Source: Candidatus Thalassarchaeaceae archaeon
GTDB lineage: Archaea > Thermoplasmatota > Poseidoniia > Poseidoniales > Thalassarchaeaceae
Direction of reading: 5' to 3'
NCBI GenBank assembly: GCA_030754395.1
Contig: JASMAJ010000060.1
Coordinates: 1-5,837 of the forward strand
Length of the DNA stretch: 5,837 nucleotides
Part shown: positions 1 to 5,837 of the stretch, in pieces
How the letters are laid out: each line of letters opens with the position of its first letter
How positions within the stretch are numbered: the stretch's first letter is position 1
Position numbers and translations under genes: made by a program
The notes under the pieces: generated by a model
What the model was told of the DNA's origin: nothing
Seen by the model: only the letters and a program-made list of their open reading frames with translations
The model's database searches: none

Positions 1-1356
1 AAAACGAAATGATTCGTTGTTACTAACCGCTATTGCATCCTCCATCAAAACTGCAGCTGCAGCATTATCATCATCAGAAATCATAGCAATACTTTGGAGG
101 AACCACTCGGAGTCAATTTCTTTGTCTGAGTTCAATCTATGATGAGCCTCTATTCGGCGGGCACGAGGTCCCTCCATTTTAGCCCAGAATTCAGCAACCT
201 GAGAGTGAATCTGCTTTATTTTATTCTCATCAATAGAGGCCCGCAGAACATTTCGAATCAAGTGATGAGGCTCAACAAGATTACTCATCCAACGAAGGAT
301 TGCTGCATCATCTAATTCAGCAGTCCCCCTATCATCTGAAACCTCGGAAATATCTAGTGGAACAGGAGTGAGGCTCAATTCATTAAGAGTGCATTTAGCT
401 TCTTCACTTAATCTTCTAATTACAGTTTGTTCGACATAATCCTGCAATTCTTGACCCTCTCCGGGTATTTTTTCTTCGGGCGACCATAATCGGAGAGCTA
501 ATGGATGACCACCAAGTGCACCTGCAACTTGTTTTGCTATTTCGTGGTCCGTATCCTCAGGAAGTAAGTCAACAGCGTCATCAATTTCAAGTCCTTCAAT
601 TCTTACTTCTTCATATCCGACTAATTCTGTAAAAGGGCTTGGGGCACGCACAGCAATTAGAGTTGAACCTGCATTATTGGCACATTCGCTAAGCATTTGT
701 GATATTGAATCAACGTGACGAGGGCTCAATTCCTGAGCCTCATCAAGAACAATTAATGTCTTTCTATTAGAGACTACGGAGGCGATTGCGATTGGATCAG
801 TAGGTGAATTATCACCAATCCACATTCTTCCGATAGCAGAAGCATCGGCATCTGTATGACAAGTGGACCATCTAATCTTCCAACCAATTTCCATTAATCT
901 TCCTGCAACTGCACGTGCAATACTTGTTTTCCCAATTCCAGGTAAACCGCTTAGGTGAATCTTAGCCCCAGAAGATAGAGAATCAAAAATAGATGATACT
1001 ATCTCATCTCTACCACGAATATGAATAGAATCTGGTATAGTTCCGATTGCCAAACCAACAGCCTCAGTTGACTTTTCCTCAGAAGAAATTGAGACAACCT
1101 TCTCCCTACCTTGAGAGGTCAGAAAGACCACTGTTCTACGGCGTGAGCCACCCCCAATAACATGAGTTGAACGGGTGTCAACTAGACCTGAATTTTGTAA
1201 CTCTTTGAGAGGTTTATGGATTGCTGAACGAACCAAACCTAGATGTTCTGCTAATCCAGGTAATGATAAGTCACGAGGGACATCCCAAGCAGTCTCAACT
1301 TCGGCACCAAACTCGGCTAGACGGAGCAGAAGGCGGACCTGGGTCTCGCTCAGCAT
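1..1356 (-). CDS. Winged-helix/STAND-NTPase regulator, 3' end cut by window edge
   Basis: This frame was translated by hand: 452 codons from the ATG at 1356 down to base 1 with no stop, so the C-terminus lies outside the window. Residues 1-90 look like a MarR/ArsR-type winged helix: helix 1 LSETQVRLLLRLAE, helix-turn-helix around 31-58 (LAEHLGL...LKELQNSGLV), a basic wing GGGSRRR (68-74), then FLTSQGRE. A linker leads to an RGRDE box (114-118), Walker A GLPGIGKTS (137-145), Walker B LIVLDEA (201-207), a GLEIDDAVDLL segment (255-265) and a GGHPLAL motif (282-288). That order matches STAND NTPases of the NB-ARC/MalT-like kind, ATP-driven switches that usually end in helical sensor repeats; the helical stretch after about 380 may begin such a domain. 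The start is well fixed: an in-frame TGA lies at 1377-1375 with no other start codon between. No clear Shine-Dalgarno precedes it, so the mRNA may be leaderless. It is probably a cytoplasmic transcription regulator; its signal and targets are unknown. Confidence 0.88.
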   Translation of the reverse strand, partial: MLSETQVRLLLRLAEFGAEVETAWDVPRDLSLPGLAEHLGLVRSAIHKPLKELQNSGLVDTRSTHVIGGGSRRRTVVFLTSQGREKVVSISSEEKSTEAVGLAIGTIPDSIHIRGRDEIVSSIFDSLSSGAKIHLSGLPGIGKTSIARAVAGRLMEIGWKIRWSTCHTDADASAIGRMWIGDNSPTDPIAIASVVSNRKTLIVLDEAQELSPRHVDSISQMLSECANNAGSTLIAVRAPSPFTELVGYEEVRIEGLEIDDAVDLLPEDTDHEIAKQVAGALGGHPLALRLWSPEEKIPGEGQELQDYVEQTVIRRLSEEAKCTLNELSLTPVPLDISEVSDDRGTAELDDAAILRWMSNLVEPHHLIRNVLRASIDENKIKQIHSQVAEFWAKMEGPRARRIEAHHRLNSDKEIDSEWFLQSIAMISDDDNAAAAVLMEDAIAVSNNESFRF

Positions 1357-1370
1357 GTTGGGTGAGCGAG
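1345..1370 (-). repeat. Inverted repeat forming a hairpin around the regulator's start codon
   Basis: Bases 1345-1352 (CTCGCTCA) and 1363-1370 (TGAGCGAG) are perfect reverse complements separated by 10 bases. In the minus-strand transcript this gives an 8-bp stem whose 10-nt loop (CCCAACAUGC) contains the AUG of the winged-helix/STAND gene, with codons 2-4 in the stem. It could act as a translational hairpin or as a DNA operator for autoregulation. The repeat is seen directly; any function is inference, since 8-bp arms with short loops occur by chance about once or twice in a window of this size. Confidence 0.4.
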
Positions 1371-1381
1371 GCCATCAGTTC
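1357..1381. promoter_or_regulatory. Divergent intergenic control region (regulator / uvrC)
   Basis: Only 25 bp separate the regulator's ATG (1356, minus) from the chosen uvrC ATG (1382, plus); with the alternative uvrC start at 1412 the gap is 55 bp. Both genes must therefore be promoted from here or from within each other's 5' coding sequence. I looked for AT-rich archaeal TATA elements about 25-30 bp upstream of either start and found none: the gap and its surroundings are GC-rich. The assignment as a control region rests on the gene arrangement, not on a recognised promoter motif. Confidence 0.45.
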
Positions 1382-1435
1382 ATGGGCGTTGACCTCTACC
1401 GATTCACCCCCATGCCATTGAATCAGGCCTCGCTC
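1364..1435. repeat. 10-bp inverted repeat GAGCGAGGCC / GGCCTCGCTC
   Basis: GAGCGAGGCC at 1364-1373 is the perfect reverse complement of GGCCTCGCTC at 1426-1435, with 52 bp between. It shares its core with the start-codon hairpin, so the 7-mer CTCGCTC occurs three times here: plus at 1345-1351, minus at 1364-1370, plus at 1429-1435. The set brackets both translation starts (1356 and 1382). It could be a repeated operator for the adjacent winged-helix regulator. The third copy is inside uvrC coding sequence (Ala-Ser-Leu-Asp), so codon constraint is an alternative explanation. Confidence 0.35.
1368..1371 (+). promoter_or_regulatory. Possible weak ribosome binding site for uvrC
   Basis: GAGG ends 10 nt before ATG 1382 and could pair with the 3' end of 16S rRNA. 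A GGTGAG lies a little further upstream at 1361-1366. No comparable purine-rich site precedes ATG 1412, where the upstream bases are pyrimidine-rich. This mildly favours the 1382 start. A four-base match in GC-rich DNA is weak evidence, and leaderless translation is equally possible. Confidence 0.25.
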
Positions 1436-3139
1436 GACCTACCGAACAAGCCCGGAGTCTATCTCTTCCGACGTTCAGACGGTAGGGTCCAGTACGTCGG
1501 AAAGGCAACTAATCTTCATAATCGTGTTAAATCCTACTTTGCCAAAAATCCTGATAGAGACAAAATTCCAGAACTTGTGGCTAGTTCTGATGATGTAGAA
1601 TTCATAGTAACGCAATCTCCTTCCGAGGCATTAATTCTCGAGAGACAACTAATTCGTAAACACAAACCCCGCTACAATTCTATGTTAATGGATGACAAAT
1701 CTTACCCATTCATCGCATTTACTGACCACGAATTCCCTCGAGTGCTATACACAAGACATCCCCCAAAGGGAGCCCACCTTTGGGGACCATTTCCAGATGC
1801 GAGTGCTGCTAAACAAGTGATAAAATTACTACGAAGGCAATTTGGAATCAGAGACTGCCCTGAACTACTGCCGAAAGGTTGTCTTGCTATGCACATCGGT
1901 TTGTGTACAGCACCTTGCATTCAATCTGAAGGATATAATGAACAGATTCGTGCTGCAGAAAGTGTCCTAAACGGAGATGCAAGTGTGCTGATTGAAGCTC
2001 TACAGGAGGAAATGGATGTTGCTTCTGAAGATTTAGATTACGAAACTGCCGCAAACAAAAGGGATCTAATTGCGGCAGTTAACACCACAGTTTCTCAACA
2101 GGTAATTCATAGCCGATTCTACCAAGACTGCGATGCAGTAGGCTTCGCTTCAGTTGCCGATATTGCAGTAGTAGTGATTCTTCACGCCAAAGACGGAATC
2201 ATCCAAGGTCAGGTCAGTTACCCGCTGATTCATCGAGGAGATGTGGTTGCTTCAGTTTCTCTAGTTCTATCTGAGCACTACTCAAATCGCCGCCCCCCCA
2301 AAACTCTCCTCGTTCCAGCACCTCTTTCGGATTCATTGACTGATTGGTTGAAAGAGCGGAGAGGAATCAAAGTCGAGGTTCGTAATCCACAACGTGGTGA
2401 ATTAGCCAAGTTACGAGGTATGGCAGATCAAAATGCAGAAATTCAAGCACAACGCCAAACCACTAGACGTTCAGGTAGTTTAGAACAGACTGCGGCAAAT
2501 GAAGCAGCTAAGTTACACGGATTTGACTCTCTAGACCACATAGTCTGCTTCGACATGGCCCAACTGCAAGGAAATGAGAGAGTTGGTGCAGCAGTTGTTC
2601 TACGCAATGGAAGACCGGCAAAGAAAGAATACAGAACATATCGAGTGAAAACGGAGGCTGTGGATGACCTGAGAATGATGCAGGAGGTTGTTCAGCGTTG
2701 GCTAAAGCGACAAGAAGAATGGCCAGATTTATTGCTTCTAGATGGAGGAGAAGTTCACCTCTCGCACGTCAATTCAACACTGGAAGAAAATGGTGTTTCA
2801 GGAAGATTCCCTGTCGCGGCACTAGCCAAGAAAGAAGAGACTCTTTGGCGTCTTGATGCTAAATCTGTTGTTCTAGATAGACGCTCAAGAGTGCTGATTC
2901 ATGCACGCGATGAAGCACATAGATTCGTCAATACATATCACCGAAAACGGCGTTCAAAAGGTGCGCTGAAGAGTCCTCTCGAAGAGGTTGAAGGGCTTGG
3001 AGCAAAGAAGATTCAGTCACTACTTCGACACTTTGGCGGGATAAAAGGTATTGAACATGCAACAATAGCTGAATTAGCACTTGCTCCCGGAATCGGCAAG
3101 TCTCTAGCGGCTAGGATTTACGAACACCTTCATGGTTAA
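1382..3139 (+). CDS. uvrC: UvrC, excinuclease ABC subunit C
   Basis: UvrC makes both incisions flanking a lesion after UvrA and UvrB have loaded on damaged DNA. From ATG 1382 the protein has 585 residues, close to the usual 590-610. The GIY-YIG nuclease (about 20-100) shows PGVYLF, YVGKATNLHNRVKSYF and the glutamate-bearing SEALILE. Cysteines 159, 167, 175 and 179 match the four-cysteine region that binds a 4Fe-4S cluster in E. coli UvrC. The UVR motif for UvrB contact is about 203-233. The RNase H-like 5' nuclease has Asp391 (FDMAQLQG), Asp454 (LLLDGGE) and His513 (EAHRF), so the catalytic set looks intact. Tandem HhH motifs (VEGLGAKK, APGIGKSLA) end the protein. Start choice: ATG 1355 would overlap the opposite gene's start; 1382 has a GAGG 10 nt upstream; 1412 (MPLNQ..., 575 residues) is also plausible. 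An open frame reaching back to 1175 is antisense to the regulator and is not coding. In archaea uvrABC is patchy and thought to come from bacteria. Confidence 0.97.
   Translation: MGVDLYRFTPMPLNQASLDLPNKPGVYLFRRSDGRVQYVGKATNLHNRVKSYFAKNPDRDKIPELVASSDDVEFIVTQSPSEALILERQLIRKHKPRYNSMLMDDKSYPFIAFTDHEFPRVLYTRHPPKGAHLWGPFPDASAAKQVIKLLRRQFGIRDCPELLPKGCLAMHIGLCTAPCIQSEGYNEQIRAAESVLNGDASVLIEALQEEMDVASEDLDYETAANKRDLIAAVNTTVSQQVIHSRFYQDCDAVGFASVADIAVVVILHAKDGIIQGQVSYPLIHRGDVVASVSLVLSEHYSNRRPPKTLLVPAPLSDSLTDWLKERRGIKVEVRNPQRGELAKLRGMADQNAEIQAQRQTTRRSGSLEQTAANEAAKLHGFDSLDHIVCFDMAQLQGNERVGAAVVLRNGRPAKKEYRTYRVKTEAVDDLRMMQEVVQRWLKRQEEWPDLLLLDGGEVHLSHVNSTLEENGVSGRFPVAALAKKEETLWRLDAKSVVLDRRSRVLIHARDEAHRFVNTYHRKRRSKGALKSPLEEVEGLGAKKIQSLLRHFGGIKGIEHATIAELALAPGIGKSLAARIYEHLHG
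3136..3139. other. Shared convergent stop codons (TTAA)
   Basis: The palindrome TTAA supplies both stops: TAA at 3137-3139 ends uvrC on the plus strand, and TAA read from 3138 to 3136 ends the surface-protein gene on the minus strand. The coding regions overlap by 4 bp and leave no intergenic space for a dedicated terminator. Confidence 0.95.
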
Positions 3140-5837
3140 TCATTCGACCATTCATTCTCTGAATCTATATCATTGAAGGTCTCATCATCTAACACTTCAT
3201 CGACTTCTTCTATGATTAATTTCTCTTCCAATTCTCCCATTTGAGCAGCAAATTCCAATTCTAGTAATTGCTCTTCCAATGCACTTTGAGCATCTTTATT
3301 ATTTTTCTTCAGAGCATTTCTTTTTCTAATTCTCCGACTAACTAGCAATAATACAATTGAGGTGAGTAGGAACAAATAGGGAGCGAGCTCTCCTAGAATA
3401 AGCATGTATCCAATCTCAACTTCCCAAGTTACAGTATCTTTCTCTTTGTAACATTCAGGCCATGTATTTGCTTCAGGGCATACTGGAGTTCGAAAAATCA
3501 AGACTTGGTTATCTGATTCCTCTGAGATTTGAGAAAGCCCTAGTTCTGACTCGAATCTTAGTAATCTCACATTATCTGGAAGAATGACTTCAACTCTAGC
3601 CGATGAACGTATTGTACCCCACAGAGTATGTTCCATAATAGGAGGCACAATTGATTCTAAGACCAATCCATCGACACTAATCCCTGTGTCGGAAAATTCC
3701 AATCCTAGCATTTCGCCTAATCGATCTGTTATGCTAGCTGTGTAATGAGCTGGACCAACGCTGAAACTTACTTCATCATTCCTCAATGCTAACATCATTG
3801 ATGATGTTCCGACATTAACTGATAATCGAATAGGATTAGTATCTGTTGGCTCCATATCTAATGGCATCTCAACCCAAGGTATTTCTATGTCGAAAGGGAT
3901 TGCTCCTATGTCTAATGAGGTAGTGTAAGTATTGGCTCCAAAGATTATCTTCTGAGCACTCATTTCTTCTATCTGAGTAAATGATGATTCTACCTCTTCA
4001 GTGAGTGCAGAAGTCAGATTTGACAAACCTGCATTTGAAATTTCAAGTTCATAATCACCATTGGTGAATGGGATAATTGCTTTCTGATCTGAGCCGACTA
4101 GCAGACCACCCTCTCTACGATCACCAACTGCAATAACTCGCCGAATCAAATCAGAAGGTATCGGTTCAATTGCGATTCCTTCTTCGCCATCAATCAAGCC
4201 AAGGCGATATATCTCAAGTGTTATTTCAGCTGAAAACTCAATTTCAACTGCGGCAGAAGTCTCTCTTAATGCAATTTTCTGTACCTCTATCCTACTATCC
4301 ATAGAAAGACAAGTTTTCTGATTAGAACCACAGATTAAGTCATGACTATTGTCAGTACATTCAGTTGGATCACCTGGGCCTCCTCTTCCATTTTCAAGAC
4401 ATATTGCGTGTTGCCAATCAAATGGTCTTGCGCCTTTGAATCCAAGTTCATCACTGCTAGTTCCAACATATGGTGCCTCAAGGACAATAGTATTGGGGTC
4501 TCCGTTGGTAGAGTCAATCCAATCTGGTAATTGCATCACAATCCTAACATCTGAAGTAGGAAAATCTGCAGGTAAAGAATCCTGAATCCATGAAAGATCG
4601 GTTTCTATCTCTATTTCGAGCACACTCATAATTGAGGCAAGATCTTCGTCAGTCATTATTGACAAATCTATTGTTGAAATATCACCCTCAGCATGCTGAA
4701 TCAATTGGCCAACGATATTTGATATTTGCATCTCAGATGACACAGTACTAGCTTGAAGTATAACTGGGTAAGTACTCGCCATTGGACCACTTGTTCCCAA
4801 ACAGTATCTGTATGCTAGATTCTCCTCACATGTCACACCTGGATTGTGTTGAAACATTAATCCTCCAGAATCATGAGAAGGTGCAAAAGTAGGGGTCTGG
4901 AACAGAACATCTACACCTAAGGCTTCAGAAAATGTATCGGAGAGTGAATCCATTGGAATTGAGGTTAGCAATTCTTCTGTATCAATATCCATCTCGGAAT
5001 CAAACATTCTAATTCCATCTGAGGTTACCGAATCAAGCTTTATTGTAGAGGTTTCAAGATTTAGTCCCCACTCTGCTAGAGTATCTGCGCTCAGATGGTG
5101 AACACCAATCTCTATATCTATTCGGCTATTCATTCGATCACTGACATCAATAAATAACTCTAGACTCAATGAAGATCCCGCATAGTTTTGCCAATCTGGC
5201 GGATTACTGCCACTCCCTAACACTGCAACTAAATCAACGGATGTTGCAGGAGATTGGGAAGAACCTGCGAGATTGTTTAGCCCTATCCAGGCTCCAGAAA
5301 TTGCTTGTTGGCCCTGTCCCTGCCTGAACACCTCGCCGGGGGAGTTGACCTCTATGACCCTAGAGTAGGAAGGAGGCATCATCACATATTCGAGGTACTG
5401 GCCAGGTGTTGCAATGGTTGTGAAGTTAGAAATTACTTCTCCCCCCATAACCATCAAACCCTGCATCATTCTGTCTATATCCCCTGTATCAGAATCCATA
5501 CCAATATTAGTAGGATCAACGTTCAATGTGAGGACTGAACGCATACAAATAGGAGGGTCGAATGGATTATTGTCTCGCCCATTTTGTTCGTCTATAGAAT
5601 CTATATCGGGATTATAGGAACAAGAAATATCTCCTCTCTCAATGAAGTCAATATTGTTGGTAGGTTGAATTTCGCTAGGACTTGCATCTGGAAAATTCTC
5701 TTCAATAATCTGTTGAACTGTATCTTCAATACTCTCAATCATCATGTCCTCAATTGATTTAGTGCCGGTTCTACTAAGAGAGCGATAATTACGAATATAA
5801 TCAGCGGGTATTCCATCAGCAGGAGTACTATCACCCT
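3136..5837 (-). CDS. Large single-pass surface protein of unknown function, 5' end cut by window edge
   Basis: I do not recognise a family. The frame is open from the right edge to TAA at 3138-3136, giving 899 visible codons. The first in-frame ATG is at 5745 (869 residues from there), but 30 coding-like codons precede it, so it is probably not the real start. Numbering from that ATG: residues 1-775 are rich in Asp, Glu and Ser with many beta-type alternating stretches; 778-803 form one hydrophobic helix (GELAPYLFLLTSIVLLLVS at its core); RRIRKR follows at 804-809; residues 815-869 are an acidic, coiled-coil-prone tail ending in WSND. By the positive-inside rule the large part is outside and the tail is cytoplasmic. 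All ten cysteines are in the ectodomain, in even clusters (42/67, 306/315, 449/463/472/479, 756/765), which suggests disulfides. Two N-glycosylation sequons (NFT 107, NLT 576) are present. It could be an envelope component, receptor or adhesin; nothing seen decides between these. It converges on uvrC. Confidence 0.85.
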   Translation of the reverse strand, partial: GDSTPADGIPADYIRNYRSLSRTGTKSIEDMMIESIEDTVQQIIEENFPDASPSEIQPTNNIDFIERGDISCSYNPDIDSIDEQNGRDNNPFDPPICMRSVLTLNVDPTNIGMDSDTGDIDRMMQGLMVMGGEVISNFTTIATPGQYLEYVMMPPSYSRVIEVNSPGEVFRQGQGQQAISGAWIGLNNLAGSSQSPATSVDLVAVLGSGSNPPDWQNYAGSSLSLELFIDVSDRMNSRIDIEIGVHHLSADTLAEWGLNLETSTIKLDSVTSDGIRMFDSEMDIDTEELLTSIPMDSLSDTFSEALGVDVLFQTPTFAPSHDSGGLMFQHNPGVTCEENLAYRYCLGTSGPMASTYPVILQASTVSSEMQISNIVGQLIQHAEGDISTIDLSIMTDEDLASIMSVLEIEIETDLSWIQDSLPADFPTSDVRIVMQLPDWIDSTNGDPNTIVLEAPYVGTSSDELGFKGARPFDWQHAICLENGRGGPGDPTECTDNSHDLICGSNQKTCLSMDSRIEVQKIALRETSAAVEIEFSAEITLEIYRLGLIDGEEGIAIEPIPSDLIRRVIAVGDRREGGLLVGSDQKAIIPFTNGDYELEISNAGLSNLTSALTEEVESSFTQIEEMSAQKIIFGANTYTTSLDIGAIPFDIEIPWVEMPLDMEPTDTNPIRLSVNVGTSSMMLALRNDEVSFSVGPAHYTASITDRLGEMLGLEFSDTGISVDGLVLESIVPPIMEHTLWGTIRSSARVEVILPDNVRLLRFESELGLSQISEESDNQVLIFRTPVCPEANTWPECYKEKDTVTWEVEIGYMLILGELAPYLFLLTSIVLLLVSRRIRKRNALKKNNKDAQSALEEQLLELEFAAQMGELEEKLIIEEVDEVLDDETFNDIDSENEWSND
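3293..3326 (+). terminator. Candidate T-rich terminator for uvrC inside the opposing gene
   Basis: Read on the plus strand, about 155-185 nt after the uvrC stop, this stretch holds several T-runs, including T5 at 3302-3306 and T5 at 3321-3325 following TTTC. Archaeal intrinsic termination typically uses such T-tracts without a required hairpin. The same bases encode the basic KKNNK/RKRNA stretch just after the membrane helix of the opposing gene, so the T-richness may simply reflect Lys/Asn/Arg codons. I see no equally strong tract for termination on the minus strand within the end of uvrC. Confidence 0.25.

Larger units (their letters stand above)
1270..1505. other. GC-rich segment spanning the two divergent gene starts
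   Basis: By direct count, 1341-1500 is 94/160 G+C (59%), while 1501-1620 is 43/120 (36%) and 1201-1260 is 26/60 (43%). The right edge is abrupt and falls inside uvrC near codon 42, at the YVGKA motif: codons before it end mostly in C or G, those after it mostly in A or T. The left edge is more gradual, with 1261-1340 at 54%. Both reading frames stay intact across the segment. Confidence 0.6.

Noticed and set aside
51..62. Palindrome CTGCAGCTGCAG
   Set aside because: Product of alternating GCT/GCA codons in an alanine run of the regulator.
1175..1381. Extension of the uvrC frame upstream to the ATG at 1175, adding 69 residues
   Set aside because: It runs antisense through the well-supported winged-helix gene, and the added residues (Arg/Ser-rich, no UvrC similarity) precede a GIY-YIG domain that is normally near the N-terminus.
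1221..1421. 66-codon plus-strand open frame across the divergent region
   Set aside because: It overlaps the starts of both real genes in another frame and shows no recognisable protein features.
1702..1920. 72-codon minus-strand open frame inside uvrC
   Set aside because: Shadow of conserved uvrC coding sequence, including the four-cysteine region; no independent start signal.
2293..2303. C7 followed by A4 in uvrC, considered as a frameshift or phase-variation site
   Set aside because: The reading frame (CGC CCC CCC AAA) does not fit the X-XXY-YYZ slippery pattern, and the UvrC protein continues normally in one frame on both sides.
3791..3808. Near-perfect palindrome AACATCATTGATGATGTT
   Set aside because: It encodes Ser-Ser-Met-Met, whose codons TCATCA-ATGATG are self-complementary; mid-gene position and chance expectation make a regulatory role unlikely.
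4335..4585. Three short open frames (4335-4517 minus, 4342-4530 plus, 4349-4585 plus) inside the surface-protein gene
   Set aside because: They overlap one another and a long, compositionally consistent coding frame; they look like chance frames.
1388..5354. Shared 11-mer GTTGACCTCTA at 1388-1398 and 5344-5354
   Set aside because: Several 11-base matches are expected by chance in a window this size, and the sites lie in unrelated coding contexts.
5281..5360. Second GC-rich patch (48/80, 60%) in the surface-protein gene
   Set aside because: Short, without a sharp edge or repeat, and largely explained by Pro/Gly/Gln-rich codons (RQGQGQQ region).
5305..5617. Two plus-strand open frames of 77 and 67 codons near the right edge
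   Set aside because: Antisense to the surface-protein gene, overlapping each other, with no motif or clear ribosome site.

Overview
The window looks like a gene-dense stretch of an archaeal chromosome. My best guess is a marine planktonic euryarchaeon of the Marine Group II/III type. The guess rests on moderate-to-low GC, very short or absent intergenic gaps, a winged-helix/STAND ATPase of a kind common in archaea, and a very acidic exported protein held by one C-terminal membrane helix. No rRNA or marker gene is present, so the lineage is an inference of moderate to low confidence, and a bacterial origin is not excluded.

Layout: three protein genes fill almost everything. (1) Bases 1-1356, minus strand: the N-terminal 452 codons of a winged-helix DNA-binding domain fused to a STAND-type P-loop NTPase. 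It has no stop codon before the left edge. (2) Bases 1382-3139, plus strand: a complete uvrC, the nucleotide-excision-repair endonuclease. It has a GIY-YIG domain, a four-cysteine cluster, a UVR motif, an RNase H-like nuclease domain and a tandem HhH tail. (3) Bases 3136-5837, minus strand: the C-terminal 899 codons of a large unidentified protein with an exported, cysteine-paired, acidic ectodomain, one membrane helix and an acidic cytoplasmic tail. Its start lies beyond the right edge.

Genes 1 and 2 diverge from a gap of only about 25-55 bp. That gap lies in a GC-rich segment carrying inverted CTCGCTC repeats, and one repeat pair places the regulator's start codon in a hairpin loop. Genes 2 and 3 converge and share the bases TTAA as their two stop codons, so any terminator must lie inside the opposing gene. 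There is no gene-free stretch over 300 bases, and I saw no tRNA, rRNA, CRISPR array or mobile element.

Functionally only uvrC is secure. The divergent regulator could control itself and perhaps uvrC, but nothing beyond position and repeats supports that. The membrane protein is the least understood element. I found no convincing new multi-gene system. The best leads are the divergent control region and the uncharacterised surface protein.
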